Part shown: piece by piece, positions 11,560-24,046 of the stretch | Position numbering within the stretch: the first letter of the stretch is position 1 | How the letters are laid out: the number at the start of each line of letters is the position of its first letter | Source of the DNA: Flammulina velutipes | Taxonomy: Eukaryota; Basidiomycota; Agaricomycetes; Agaricales; Physalacriaceae | Direction of reading: 5' to 3' | Assembly (NCBI GenBank): GCA_011800155.1 | Contig: CM022377.1 | Coordinates: forward strand, 620,001 to 684,000 | Length of the DNA stretch: 64,000 nucleotides | Position numbers and translations under genes: made by a program | The notes under the pieces: model-generated | Seen by the model: only the letters and a program-made list of their open reading frames with translations | What the model was told of the DNA's origin: nothing | Database searches by the model: none

Positions 11560-13991
11560 CGGGGAGAAATGTACACGTGATGTTGATCACTGCTTGATTT
11601 CGAACTTCAAGGACCTGGGACCATTGAGTACTGGCGCGCGCGTTCTCTGTTGGTGCACAGCTTCACCGCCGCTCATTAGCGGAACAGTTGGCGCGAAGTC
11701 GCAGACAGCCGACTTCAACGGAATGCTGTTAGTTTTCAAGTTTTGAGGCTCGCATGCCGACTGTCATATACAATATCGAATGCATCTCTCCAGATTCATT
11801 GACAAAGCCAGGGAACAAACGCGCATCATTGATAGAGGAATACGGCCCGCTTCTTCGCTGACGTAGACGTCTGGCCTCCCCTTGAACACGTTCGCATACC
11901 CGACCCCACTGGGCTCAGACTGTCACTTTCACTGTCAAGTCACAGTTGATTGGACTGCTTTTACCTGACAAGGGCATCGCCGGACGCAGCAGCGCTGCAA
12001 GGTTACCATCTTTTTTAAAGTTAAATGTAAGTACCTATTATCCATCTTTTACAGTGACCCGATGAAGGCCCGTCTACATCCCCTTCTCATCACATACCCA
12101 GGCTTTCCTGCTCAGTGTGAGTGTAGGATGTTTCTTGACAATATCTGTGTTCTTACCATCTCCAGTTTTGCCAAAGGAGAAGGAAATGATCCTAGCGAGC
12201 TGACTCTGCGATATCTGACGGCTTGCTTTGCATCAATACAATTCATTCCTCCTCGGAGGATGATGGAATTTCTTGAAAGAATGCCAGATCTCTCGGAGAA
12301 CATGCAAGTTCGTGTCGAAGTACCCAAGAGATATTACGCAATCGCGCAACTCGCCTGGGTCGACGTGCGTGTTCACCTCAGGATATTGTTGTCTCTGGTC
12401 TAATGATGCCGATAAAAGAGTAACAAGCTGTCGGAGCTTCATCGATTGGTATGCCATACGGTTTGAACGGTTTCTTCGTTTTCCTCATCTTGTTTACAGC
12501 ATTCTTTAATTGTCACAATAGATAGTGCTTATCAAGTACTGTCCGGCGATATCGATAAACACCCATTCCTTCGACAGACCCAGGACGGTCCAAATGTGTT
12601 GCACACCCTCGAAGGCAGCATTGGGTTTCTGTGCACCATTTATGATGATGTCCGCAATTTCATCGAATACAAAGGTGTTGTCCAATTCAATGATGTGGTG
12701 TGCAGGTGCTACGATGACCGCCTCGTCGACCATTTTTTCAACACGTCTATCGATTCATCTGTGGATGCAGTCTCGGTCTTGGACTTGGAGAAAACATCTG
12801 TCATTTGGTCTTCGTAGGTACTGTGTCCGCTTCGCTGGGCCTCACTAACCATTTGTTAGCCACGAACAAGATATTTGTCTTCCGCGGAGCGAGCTAGCAC
12901 ATATCAAAGGGGATCTCCTACGAGCGGATATGACGCAGGCAGCAATCACAGAGCTTATTGCCTCTAGCACGGCTACGCTTCTCAAACGGTGGCGTGAAGC
13001 CACTGTGACCGGCGCTGATAAGGCATACGTAGATTCAATCCGAGAAGCCGAAGCGAAGTACCGGAGCACATGTATACCTGAGACTAACCGCACCACGGAG
13101 GCGGCGGAAAGGCAATATTTACGGGAACCCTCCCAGGCCACCTGTGATTCTACCGTGTCGATCAACATTCCAGGTGTCTTCAAGAACTACAACCTGGAAG
13201 TATCAAGGTCATTCAACATCCTAACGCCTCCCTCAGGACCTACTGTCAACCAAATTCCTACAACAAGCAAGGCTGAAAGTCCCATGGACAACCCCTCTGA
13301 GCCCACGGGAAATACTCCAGCGCGTATTGACAGCACTTCAGTGCCCGCAGTTTTCCAGGAAGCAGGAACTGTCTCAACGAACACATCCGTGGGGCATTCG
13401 ATGAACCGGGATCTGCGACAAGGTTCGACGGTGTGTTGCTTGGGCTCCTCGTCATGCTGACAGGACATCAAGAGTTGCATATCCCGATAGCCACCTTCGT
13501 CTCACGCAAAGACTCGATTCAAGCCACCAATTTGAACCGGATTCACGGTTCTGCGGGTGCCAAGTTCCTCGCCGCCCTAGGCATTCGTAACATCGAGCTC
13601 TACGGATTCATTGTCAGAGGCTTTGAAGTCTTGATGACGGCGTCGTATGCAGAAGATATCAGGACTGAAGACATGCTTGAATGTATTGAGGTCTGTCACT
13701 ACAATTAAATTCTAAATGTCTCGCGTTAATTTATCTTAGAATCCGGACGCCGTATGTCAGGTTACAATACTTGATGGCAACGCGATAAAGTTCGACCTCA
13801 CCAATCCCGTCCAGCTTGTCAACTTTGCTGTGGTCCTGATACGCCTGCGCATTGAACATGTACCGAGGATACTAGAAGCCCTGGGGCTTAAGGACACCAG
13901 TTCGGAAGAGCTTCACAGGCTTCCCGAGCTTGCCCGAGGCCGTACACAATTAGCGACGGGGATGGCGAAATGGAAACGTGCGCCACGCTAG
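11560..13991 (+). pseudogene. GIR/FDLT family copy B, 5' decayed with internal deletion
   Basis: The 3' half (about 12,060-13,991) is open and spliceable. It contains FAKGEGNDPSELTLRYLTACFAS, the VLHTLEGSIGFLCTIYDDV exon, the REPSQATCDSTVSI exon, and the C-terminal module LHIPIATF, GIRNIELYGF, MTASYAED, LDGNAIKFDLTNP, ending KWKRAPR and TAG at 13989-13991. The 5' part is badly eroded. The promoter module survives (11574-11590), but the first exon is unreadable and exon 2 survives only as mutated remnants at about 11,750-11,950. The acidic and GIRDV-containing middle exons are absent. Copy E lacks the same block and shares novel junction sequence (gtcaagtcacaRttgat). No in-frame start for a full protein is visible; a shortened product starting near 12,062 cannot be excluded. 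Confidence 0.65.
11574..11590 (+). promoter_or_regulatory. Family upstream module of copy B
   Basis: CACGTGATGTTGATCAC matches the E-box plus GATCAC module found before copies C, D, E and F, and is followed by a TTCGAACTTCAAGGA stretch resembling the others. The gene behind it is decayed. Confidence 0.5.
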
Positions 13992-14215
13992 AGCAAATAC
14001 TGCTGGTCCCTTTCCCCAAGCTTGTGATTCGCAGAGGGAGTGCTCATCAACAAGCGTGTCGGTTTCAATCCCTACTTTTCTCATATTCCCTTTTCCACTG
14101 GCATTTCGTGATAATTGTCAGAAAATGGGAAAGAAAGATCAATGTCGTGACAAGTAAATAATACAGTTTTCTATACGTACAGAGTCTAAGATATGGTAGA
14201 AACAGTTGGATATCG

Positions 14216-15238
14216 TCAAACCCAGACATACTGGGTTCCGAGTGTGTTCAACACACCATTCGAGATGAGGTCTGCATATGATGATAAGTTACGACGAATG
14301 ATTGATTATACAGGGCTGAGTCACTTACTGGACTGTAGTCCTCCGACGGGTGTCCGCTACTCAAGGATAAGCAAAACAACTGGAGGCATGGCAGAGAAAG
14401 CCGTACCGAGTAGTAGAACCAAGAATACCCCCCTACATAGTCAGCGCTGTCCAGAAAAGCGAGCGCCGCTGTAAGGAACTGTCGAATAACTAGACCATTA
14501 TCAGTCCCAAGGGACAACTCAAATGCAAGCCACATACCAGTGGGATCGTTTCGAGTTTCAGCAAATTCTGTAACCCACAAAGTTCGTCCAGGAAAAGCGG
14601 CATGCATAGACTGAACGTAGTTGATGAAGTTCTGTGAGCCTTCGCCATACCTACCATAGCCAATATCGGATTTTGGACCTTAAGTTAATATAACACCACA
14701 TACCAATGAATTGCAAGAAAGTTGATAGTACATCCAGTGCACGCCGACAGGAATTGCGACATCCACACCTTCCCAGATGGAGCAGACGTGATAGCTGGAG
14801 AGCCCAGCTGTACACCAGAGGCTGCCAAAGGATTGATATGCGCCTTCCACAAATTCGCTGCAGTTTGCGGATCGATATTCGATTGCGATGCGAGGTCGGG
14901 CTCGTTGAAGCCCTAGTAAAAGGGCAAATAAATCAGACACATAGTAGCGTTGAATCCAGCGCCATGCTGACCAGTATTGTCTTGGCGCCTTGCGTGCGAA
15001 CTTGTGCAGCAAAGTTCTCGATCCCGCCACTTCCCCATTGCATGGGTATGTGCACCACGCCACTAGGGAGTAAGGTCGGTCGCTGGACGGCCCAATTGTA
15101 CACCCAAGATGGACGGGAGTTTGCTGCAAGAGCGAGATCCTCAGGATGACCAGCAGGAGAGAACGCGAGACCACGTTTGTGGTTGCTGCCTGCAATGACG
15201 ACGATGGGAAGTAGAAGGACTGCAATGAAGAGGAACAT
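14216..15238 (-). CDS. Secreted GH128 family glycoside hydrolase (endo-beta-1,3-glucanase-like)
   Basis: The ATG at 15238 starts a signal peptide (MFLFIAVLLLPIVVIAGS). The mature part begins KRGLAFSP, typical of this fungal family. The two expected catalytic glutamates are visible in GFNEPDLASQS (acid/base) and WVTEFAET (nucleophile). The segments WVYNWAVQ, IHWYGEG and YSWFYYS are also typical. About six exons are separated by 45-60 nt introns with GT..AG ends. The last exon ends LNTLGTQYVWV at TGA 14216-14218. Such enzymes cleave beta-1,3-glucan at the cell wall, so a role in wall remodelling is inferred. Length, about 250 residues, is normal for the family and no defect is seen. Confidence 0.87.
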
Positions 15239-15445
15239 CTTGACGGGGGGTTGATTGGTTGAGTATAAAGTGCGATTGTCTTGATATTTAAGCATTTCCG
15301 TGAGCGCGGTACACGAGGGTACAATGTAAGCAAGCGGATGTATACATAGAGCTCATAGTGATGGATTGAGGAACTGTCGTTATCTCTACCGTCTTTGCCG
15401 CGAGTTCGGAAGCCGTTCTAGGAGGACGAAGCGGAAATACTCACC

Positions 15446-16417
15446 TTAACAGCCAAGTGCATCTGCCAGTGCTAGTAGCCCTCCTCGAGAGTCGGTATTG
15501 ACTCGGATCTCAAAGAATTGATCGTTCTCCTCTCTTACTTGGACCATGTCTTCATCACAATCTTCTGTGGTCCTTTGAATGTAAGCGGTTTTCATGCCAC
15601 TGAAGACGAATAAGCCACATAACAGGTATACAGGGAACTGACTTACACTTTAGATGCTGCCCTTAGGTCGTAGGCATGCGCAGCAACCGTCAAGCAGTCT
15701 TCTAGGGCGATATCTAAAAGCTCAGCACATCGAATATACATCCGAGGATCGGGCTGGAGGTAAGTAGTGAGATGACGGAATTGCCTAGAACTTAATCGCG
15801 AGGACTTGCCTTTGTGAGTCCAAGAAGCTGTGACGAAAATAAAGCGTCAAAGGCGAGACCAGAAGACTTAACAATGTCTAGCTGCAGACGTGTTGTTCCA
15901 TTGGCAAGAACGATACTGCAGTAGGAGAAGTTGCGGGTAGCGATAACACGAGTGCCAAGATGCGTACACAAAGTATCTTTTCTTCAAGCGCTCCAAAGCC
16001 ACCAAGGCGTCTGGCCAAGCTGTCGCCCAATCAGATCTTCGATATTCTATCTGGAAAGGACAGATAACCTTTTTGGACGTGCCAGCTCTTTACGAGGGCA
16101 ACTCTAGCGTCGTCGTCGCAGATTAGATTTCTCCGAGAAAGCAGGCGGTCGAGTACACGACGATGCGTAACATCAATATCTTCCTGTTCTAGGCCGCCTT
16201 CATATTGTGAGTGAATTTCGTGAAAGAATCCCATGCGCCAGTCCATGGCGATACTCTTGAGGAACAGTCAGATCACAAAAAAATTGGGTGGCAGTCGCAC
16301 ATCCAGCTCGTCTTTGCTGAGGCCAGCACTCGATAAATGTACGTCCATTGCAGTGCGAATAGACGTGAACCAGTCCACGCAGGTGCCCATCAAGTCGAAT
16401 ACAAGAGCTTTTGGCAT
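15446..16417 (-). CDS. HAD superfamily hydrolase (haloacid dehalogenase type II-like)
   Basis: The protein begins MPKALVFDLMGTCVDW, where the Asp of FDLMGT is the expected nucleophile. The position two residues later is Met rather than Asp, as in dehalogenase-type members. Motif II lies near SSGLAFD/FSSQLLG, the motif III Lys in LTKPDPRMY, and the motif IV acidic residues near the C-terminus. A first 46 nt intron (donor after GAGCTGGAT, branch CTGAC) joins to SIAMDWRMGFFHEIH. Several more short introns follow. The stop is TAA at 15446-15448. The physiological substrate is unknown. The gene is convergent with nothing obvious and sits between the GH128 gene and family copy C, all on the minus strand. 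Confidence 0.8.
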
Positions 16418-16586
16418 TCTGACAACGACGGAAGAAGACAAAGGCCCACTCGGCCCGGGAATTCCGCTTCTGTAACGAGAAACGGCCCTCAAGTTCTGTT
16501 ACATTGAGCAACGCTTTCGCCACAGACGGGTTTACACAATGTATATTGTCGCTGTAAACTGATGAGTCGTCAACGCATTATATTCT

Positions 16587-19500
16587 CTATCGAGGCGGAC
16601 GTTTCCAAGCTGCTACTCCCTCCTTCTCTTCCCTCTGCATACGAGCTCTGGCAAGCTCAGGCAACCTGTGAAGCTCTCCCGAACTAGTGTCCTTCAGTCC
16701 GAGGGCCTTTAGTATCCTAGGTACGTGTTCAATGCGCAGGCGTATCAGGACTACAGCAAAGTTGACAAGCTCGATGGGGTTGGTGAGGTCGAACTTGATC
16801 GCATTGCCGTCAAGTGTCGTAACCTGACATATGGAGTCCGGATTCTACTAGAAATTAACATGGTGCATTCAAAATTAATTGCAATGAAAGACCTCTATAT
16901 ATTCAAGCAGGGATTTGGTCCTGACATCCTCTGCATAAGACGCTGTCATCAGGACTTCGAAGCCTCTGACGATGAATCCGTAGAGCTCGATGTTACGAAT
17001 GCTTAGGGCGGCGAGGAACTTGGCACCCGCAGAACCGTGAATCCGGTTCAAATTGGCAGCTTGGATCGAGTCTGTGCGTGAGACGAAGGTGGCTATCGGG
17101 ATATGCAAATCTTGACGTTCTGTCAGCATGACGAGGAGCCCAAACAGTACACCGTCGAACCTTGTCGCAGATCCCGGTCCATCGAGTACGCCACCGATCC
17201 CATGGACGCGATAGAGATCAATGAGTGGACCATATCGTTCCTGGCGTTCGTTTTCCGTGAGGCTGTGGATGTGTCCATTGTCGGTTTTTTAGCAGGAGGA
17301 GCATCGTGATGTTTGGCCTTATCCAATTGCGACACTGTGCGCGACTGGCTAAGGGCCCACAGAGGTGTGATCCCCGTGACTTTTCTAAGGTTCTTCGTGG
17401 GTGATACTGATAGGACAGTGGAATCGCTGGCACCAGCCTCGGTGGGGTACATGAGATTGAAGGTCCTCGTAGGATCCGAGTGGATGTCCATGAAGACACC
17501 TGGAATTGCAATCGACACGGTAGAATCACAGATGGCTTGGTAAGGTTCCCGATGATATTGCCTTCGCATGTCGGGGACGTCGCGACTGGTTTCAGGTCCA
17601 GATGCCTCCCGGTACAGTCTATCGGCTTTCCGAATCGAATCCGCGTAAGGTATATCAATGGTATTTCCCTGGCCTTTCCTCCAATGTGCGACCAGGGCAG
17701 CGAATTCCTGGCCAGAGGCAGAAAGCTCCGCGATTGCTGCCCCCGTACAGTCAAACATGATTTCCTCGTCTAAGTCTGCGAGCTCGCTGCGCGGGAGACT
17801 AATATATTGCTCGTGACTACTTGAATGATCAGCAGTAAGTCTTGCAGTAGATGAGTACTACGGCACCTACGAAGACCAAATGACGGATGCCTCCTCAATG
17901 TTCAAGCCTGAAACTAGACCAACAGCGGGATCGATAGGTACATTCGAGAAATGGTCGATGAGGCGGGCAACGTAGCGCTGGCAAGTTGCTTCGTTCAGTT
18001 GGTCTACACCTTGTTCTTCGGTGATATTCAAGATATCGTCGTAAAGATTACACAGAAACCCAATGCTGCCCTCTAGCGCGCGCAAAACGTTTGGGTCATC
18101 GGGGGCCTGCCGAAGATGTGGATCCTTAGTGTTGGTCATTGACTGGTAAACACCGTCCATTTCCTCAACGAGAGAATGCTACAAAAGAAATGAGGGGGGA
18201 GCGAGGACTGGAATGTTACAGCATACAGATCGATAAACCTCCGGAAGCTTGCTGCTCTGTTAATGATATCAGCAGAGAAGAAAACAAAGGGACAAAAACC
18301 TACTTCGACCCAAGCCAGCTGTGCATTCGAATAGTATCGCTTCGATACCTCGACACGGAGGAGCATGTTATCTGAGAGATCCTTCCTACTATCGAGGAAT
18401 CCAATCATCTTCTCCGGCGGGATGAACTGCGACGATGCAACGCAGGCCGTCAGATATTGCCGAGTCAGTTGGGTGGGATCCTTGCCTTCTCCTTCGGCGA
18501 AACTGAGACGGGTGAGAATGAATGTAATGGTGACGAAATCACCACGACTCACGCAGAGCAAGAAAGCGTATTTCGCTGGGACATGGAGGTAGACGGCCCT
18601 GTGAGTAGAGAAGTCACTGGGTCACTGTAGTATGTGAACAAAGATGCAGAGAGTTTCTGGGAGATGGGCAGCACCTTATATCGTTGTTCCTTGAAGTAGC
18701 TTTCCTGCATATCCGTCAGACAACAACGATCATGAAATTCAAGTCTGATTGAATTACACAGAACTTGAAGGCGGGGGAGAGATAGAAGGCAATGATGGTT
18801 CTTCCTCAGAGTCTTCCATCCAGTCAACTACCCGATCCTCGATGGATGGTTGTTCGTCTGCCACTACCACGGATTTCGCAATATCCACCCTCCAGTATGG
18901 TACATCGCCGCTTTCCAGGGCTTCCCGCATCGCAGATGGGGGTATGGCAAGTTGTGGGAGGGTCTCAGCATTCGTCGTGACTGCAGCAACGAGTAAGCTT
19001 AGCCTCAGAACGTCACCGCCGTCTGTTAGGTCGAAGACCACGGATGGATCATACCACAGGACGATGGAAAGCTGCATTGTCATTCAGTACACTGTTGCTT
19101 CGTGATGGTACTAGAATACACTTACGCAAGATGAGCCTTCAATAGGTTGAGCCTGTGCGAAGACGGCACGAACAAAGTGTCCACAACGCGAGTCCAAAGA
19201 TAGGCCTAACACCGGGACGTCGCGGATTCCCCAAATCCAGCGGTGAAATACGCAGGCAGCAAGAGCATTAGCGATATCGTCGGCTTTGGTGAGGCACAGG
19301 AATCCCGCTAGGACTTGTCCGCTCGATGAGGTTGTTTGTAGGTACGCGAGGCGAGAGATCGGAGGATTCTCTTCCTCCAAGTTTCTTATGGGAATGGAAT
19401 CTGCTTCCGCCGCTTCCCGACAGCGCCGTTCATTGGCACGGTACCATGAGGAGAAGTTGGAATGATAGCTGACGGAATCCTCAAATTCCTCATCCTCCTC

Positions 19501-20049
19501 ATCTTCTCCTTCGTCTGACTCGGCGGGTTCAGATTCACCATCCTCGTCTTCCTCTTCCTCTGGTTCATCCAGGCTTGGATGAATCTCCATACATGCCAAA
19601 GTAGGAATATCCCGATGGGAATACAAAAGCTTGACGAGGTTATCTTCTGTGTAACATGGATCGATGGGCAGCGCATAGCTCGATAATCCTCTATAAACCA
19701 AACTATTAGTTCCCATCATTATCAGGCAGAGCTCAACTAACCGTGCTTTTCGTGATGCAGTAAAAGTCACCGAGTCGACCATCGGCGTGAGGTATGTCAA
19801 CGTGTCTACAGTGAGGCCCATACATCTCCGCATCGTAAGGAGCGGGACGTATTCTTCAATGAAGCACGCAGATCGGTGTTCCACCTTGGCCACCACGTCT
19901 GGAGAGAGGAACTGTACATGGTGTGATCGACGTCTGAACGTCCAACTTGAGGAGTTCAACGATCATACCTCTGGAGACGCGAGTTGTCTATGACTGTCTA
20001 GCCATTCGTCTTTCTCTTCGAGATGATGTATCGCTTGATAACGATTCAT
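16587..20049 (-). CDS. GIR/FDLT family protein, copy C (best preserved)
   Basis: No known product is recognised. This copy has no visible break and serves as the family reference. Order: N-terminal MNRYQAIHHLEEKDEWLDSH; an SPDVVAKVEH exon; SSYALPIDPC; an acidic linker; SYHSNFSSWYRANERRC; a first module with FHRWIWGIRDVPVLGLSLD and FDLTDGGDVLRLSLL; a linker; FAKGEGKDPTQLTRQYLTAC; a helical exon (NVLRALEGSIGFLCNLYDD); REPYQAICDSTVSI; and a second module (GIRNIELYGFIVRGFEVLMTAS, FDLTNP, NFAVVLIRLR), ending at TAG 16587-16589. The two modules resemble each other, suggesting an internal duplication. At least ten exons have consensus GT..AG ends. No signal peptide or membrane segment is seen. It forms an inverted pair with copy D. 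Confidence 0.75.
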
Positions 20050-20102
20050 TGACGGCACAAGAAGCGCGTCGATAAATGGTCCTGGAAGTTCAACGTTAAG
20101 CT

Positions 20103-20119
20103 GTGATCGCCATCACGTG
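20103..20119 (-). promoter_or_regulatory. Family upstream module of copy C
   Basis: Read on the minus strand: CACGTGATGGCGATCAC, ending 54 bp before the ATG at 20049 and followed by a TTGAACTTCCAGGACCA stretch identical to copy D. Confidence 0.6.
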
Positions 20120-20140
20120 GCCCGACTCCCGTTGAAATTT

Positions 20141-20695
20141 ATGCATTGGAAACGAAATAGAATGGCCAAGGTAAACGTAGCGGCCGACGGTTGAGTATAT
20201 GAGAACATTAAAATACACTTCACAACCCACGGAATGCCAACATTGTCAATTTCATCGCCAATAGAGTGCGCCACACCTTACCTAGGAGCCACGTATCATC
20301 ATGTGTATCAAATTTCCTTTACACTGATGAACACTGATCTATTTTCACAAGCGTATACAGCTGCGCCCTCATTTACCTTCCAAGTTTGCGCCACATTAGC
20401 TTTTCAGGTCAACAGCCTCTCCTGCCTCCAGCAGCGTCAGTCCGCGGAACATCGCATAATACAGCATTCCCCGTATCCGAGAAAGATATTTCCTCACTAA
20501 AGTCATGGATTAGAGGCTGTTTAGCATTTATCCAGTATTTTTCTTACTGCAGTCTGAGACAGTTACTTGTCTCGGGGGCCACTCCTCGGGCCCGTTATTT
20601 TTCCCGTGTCTCAAGTGTTCCCTAGCAGTAAGAATATGCCATTATCACCAATTAGCAGCCCCATAAGAGATACACAAATATTCCGCTATGATTGA
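20141..20695. other. Intergenic region upstream of copy C
   Basis: No gene is seen. It holds two TGCGCCACA elements (20268-20275 and 20388-20395 for the 8-base core) upstream of copy C and is bounded on the other side by the stop of the RING gene. Confidence 0.5.
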
Positions 20696-22363
20696 TTAAT
20701 ATTCCTCTTCTGAATCCTCCGCAGCATCCCATTCGGCACGAAGATGTCTAGGTATGCCAGGAAGCGAGCCGTCGTCCTCTTCCTCTTCCTCACTGTCCTC
20801 ATGGTGCAAACGACTGGGTATACGAGATAACGATCCATCGCTCTCTTCATCGTCGTCCCCGACGATGAGATCCTCCTCATCTTCATAAAACCCAGCGGGA
20901 TTGCGTCGATGGGCGCCACGCCGATAAACGTCGTCATCCTCGTCCGGATCACCCAACACCAACTCTTCGGGATCGTCTGAGTCTGATGAATCGATTCGAT
21001 AGACGAGTCTCTGTCGTATCGGACTAGGGGGTCGTTCCGGATGTGGATGTACCTTGCGACGGGGGCCACGAGTAGGAGGCGCATCTTCATCTTCATCTTC
21101 GGAACTGTCTAGTATCGCAGTGCGGCGACCTGCGTGGCGCAGAGGAACATGGGGGACATCATCGCCTTCGTCCGACGATGAAATGTCCAAGTCAATGGCA
21201 GTTGGTGGACGTCGGGGTCGATCGCTGTGGTCGTCAGAGGAGATGTCATGTACGTCAATGACCTGGTCTTCGTCGTCGTCGATAAAGCTGCCTTCGAGCT
21301 CCTCGTCGTCCTCACCCCCATCCTCACTGTCGTCCGTATACAAGGCTATGAAATCATCTCCCTCGTCATCTAGCGTCAAGGGGAAATTCCACGGGATCGG
21401 TGGTTGTGCTTGACGCTGGTAGTGATTGTCTGGGTATTCACGATCGCAGCCGGAACACGCTCCATCCCAAATTTCGTGCATGCAATCCTGGCAGCGATAG
21501 ACGTTGTCCTCGGCGTCGAACACACCCATCACGTCGCGCTCGTCCTCCATCTGCTGTCTCTCGCGGGACCCAAAGAGGCCGTTCCAGACGTCCTCGCCCA
21601 AGGGTTCTTCCAGGACGTCTGAGGCTGGTACGTCTGCAAGCAGGCCGGTGGTGAGCAGACCGTGGACAGTGTTCTTGATGGCGTATATTTCGATGGGACG
21701 TCGGAGAATTGGGGCGCGACAGTGGGGACATGTCTTGAGCTCGCCGTCGCGCGGAGCGGTGAACCACTGGAAGAGGCAGCCGTGACAAGAGACGTGTCCA
21801 CACGGCGCGAGGGCGTAGGGCCGGCGAAGGACTTCAAGGCATATTTGACACGTCAGTGAGTCTTGAACTCTGCGAACGGCTTCGTCGTATGCACGTAGTT
21901 TCTGGGACGGTGTGAACTAGGGAATATATTTGTGAATGCTACGCACGAGTGCTTGCGACTGCAGTTCCTCTGTGAGACGAGTGATGATTGCGTCGGGGTC
22001 GTCGTCGATTTCCCTTGCTTTTCCTTTACCCTTTCTGTCTGGAGAAGGAGGCGTCGACGAGAGCTGTCTGGGGTTAGGTCGTGCGTGATAATGATCATGC
22101 AGACATACCGTTTCCGATCCTGGCTCTGGGTCCTTGGGCGCTTTACGCAACTGAATGAGCAGGTTAGTAAATGTGTATGGGCAAAGTGTGGCGCGTACTT
22201 GGGCGGTAATACTGAGCTTTTTCTTCTTCTTTCGGCGCCGTTTCTTGTCCCTTTTTGTATCCGTTTGGCCTGTCGTTCTGGCCTTTTTCACTGATATTTC
22301 TGGCGAAAATGCAGCTGAATGGGCGCGTTTCCTTGGCTGCGAAGGACCCGCAATGTCAGACAT
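20696..22363 (-). CDS. RING-finger protein, probable E3 ubiquitin ligase
   Basis: The N-terminus is basic and nuclear-like (QPRKRAH, a KRDKKRRRKKKKK run). A helical segment (ITRLTEELQSQ) follows, then a C3HC4 RING: CQICLEVLRRPYALAPCGH, then CHGC and CPHC. A second cysteine cluster (YRCQDCMHEIWDGACSGC) lies about 100 residues further on. The last 230 residues are an acidic, Ser/Asp/Glu-rich disordered tail ending DSEEEY at TAA 20696-20698. Three to four introns split the first third; the long terminal exon runs from about 21,840. The RING is expected to recruit an E2 enzyme; the target is unknown. Its start is 228 bp from the divergently transcribed transporter, so the two may share a promoter. 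Confidence 0.85.
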
Positions 22364-22591
22364 GACTTGGGACCTGACGGTTAGAGGAAGAGACAGTGAC
22401 CGTCACCAACGCGTCAGTGTGACATGAGGTAATCCCAGACATTGGAAGTTCTTAAAATACGCCGATCGCACATAAAACATGCCCACTTTCTTACTTTCTT
22501 ACCACCATCTTCCAGCGCCGCCTTTCTGCACGTCGAGCTCCTCCGTGCCGCCCGCTCCGTCCCGCTCAGCGATCTCCGCGCCGATCACACA

Positions 22592-24046
22592 ATGACTTCG
22601 ACATCACGCCGACCCTGCGTCGACCTCTGTGCTAACCATGAGTACTCGTCTAACCCCTACTCTCCAATACCTGTGCCATCGCTCTTAAGGACGTCCCAGC
22701 CAGCCTGTCTAGCCATGCGAACACCTCCCAGTCCCCCAAAGCCCTCTACTCCGACCCGGCCGTGGACAGTAAAGCTATCACCCTCGAAATCGCACGCTCG
22801 TAGGCAGACCCTGCGTATATCGCCCACCCGCCAGCGCGTGTATCACCGCGAGCCATTCCCGTATTCCCCAACGACGGCGGACTTTGCGTCGGTTGTTGAT
22901 TCACTCGCTCCGCCCGTATGTGCATCACCATCCAAGGCATCCAATACCGCCCCGCCCGTCTCCCAGGCGTTCTGGCTCATCCTCTACTTTTGTTTCAATC
23001 TCGGCCTTACACTATACAACAAGGGCGTTCTCGTTAGCTTTCCCTTTCCGTACACCCTCACCGCCATACATGCTCTCTTCGGAACCATCGGCGGTGCCGT
23101 TCTGCTCTACAACGGCTCCTTCAAGGCACCCACACTAAACACCACGGAAAAACTTGTCATACTCGCCTTTAGCTTCCTTTATTCGGTCAATATCGTTGTC
23201 AGTAACGCTTCCCTAGGCCTTGTCACCATTCCAGTCAGTCCACTCTCCGAACTCGTCGCGAGTTTCCTCTGACTGTCCGCTTCCCACAGTTTCACCAGGT
23301 CGTTCGCGCTGCTACCCCCATCTTCACAATCATGTTAACTGCATTTCTATTCGGCAAACACTGCAGCTACGCTAAACGCATTTCCCTCATCCCCGTCGTA
23401 TTCGGCGTCGGCTTCGCGTGAGTCTTGTCCTAATACGATCCTCATCCTTTTTGACAAGTACGCAGAACCTACGGAGACTACTACTACACCCGCTGGGGCT
23501 TCCTTCTCACACTCTCTGGCACATTCCTCGCATCTCTCAAAACAATATTCACCAACGTGCTGCAGTCTCCAAAGACAAACACATCACCGACATGGAGGCC
23601 TCAGCTGCCATCACTGGCTCTTCTCTTCATCCTTTCTCCGCTCGCTCTCATTCAATGTGTCTGGCTCGCGTGGTACACTGGAGAGATGGGTCATGTCCGC
23701 GTTTTCGCCGCCAAGGAGATGACTCGCGGTTGGGCCCTTGCCTTAGCCGTGAACGGTTGCATCGCGTTTGGCCTAAACGTTGTTAGTTTTACGGCTAACC
23801 GTCACGTCGGGGCCCTAGGCATGACAGTAGCAGGTACGCGATATCGCCTTTCATCCCGCGAAGTGAAATAGCTGATGGGTCCGATTAGCCAACATAAAGC
23901 AGGTCCTGACCATCCTTCTCGCGGTTCTGATCTTCGATCTGTCTATCAGCTTCACAAACGGCATTGGGATTGTTCTAACATTGATCGGGGGCGCCTGGTA
24001 TGCGCACGTCGAGTTCCACGAAAAGAAAACGGCTGGGAAGGCGTGA
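22592..24046 (+). CDS. Triose-phosphate/nucleotide-sugar transporter family membrane protein
   Basis: A Ser/Pro-rich cytosolic N-terminus of about 125 residues is followed by multiple hydrophobic helices typical of the TPT/DMT superfamily: FWLILYFCFNLGLTLYNKGVL, then FSFLYSVNIVVSNASLGLV, then a conserved segment FHQVVRAATPIFTIML. Later helices include LALAVNGCIAFGLNVVSF and ILLAVLIFDLSISFTNGIGI. The tail EFHEKKTAGKA carries Lys near the end, as in ER/Golgi members. Four introns are inferred (near 23,234, 23,417, 23,833 and neighbours). The stop is TGA at 24044-24046. Members exchange sugar phosphates or nucleotide sugars across Golgi, ER or plastid membranes; the substrate is not predictable here. 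The gene lies in the spacer of the C/D inverted repeat. Confidence 0.85.

Larger units (their letters stand above)
16587..20140 (-). repeat. Left arm of a large inverted repeat (copy C plus promoter)
   Basis: The segment is the reverse complement of 25028-28619. Similarity starts about 90 bp upstream of the ATG. It is nearly perfect over the first 1.7-1.9 kb, introns included, and falls to clearly lower identity toward the 3' end of the genes. The 4.9 kb between the arms holds the RING and transporter genes. Confidence 0.8.

Noticed and set aside
13999..14090. tRNA-like T-loop (GGTTTCAATCC)
   Set aside because: No matching acceptor stem, D arm or anticodon arm could be built around it.
20696..21604. 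Plus-strand Ser-rich ORFs opposite the RING gene
   Set aside because: They are shadows of the acidic low-complexity tail read in antisense.
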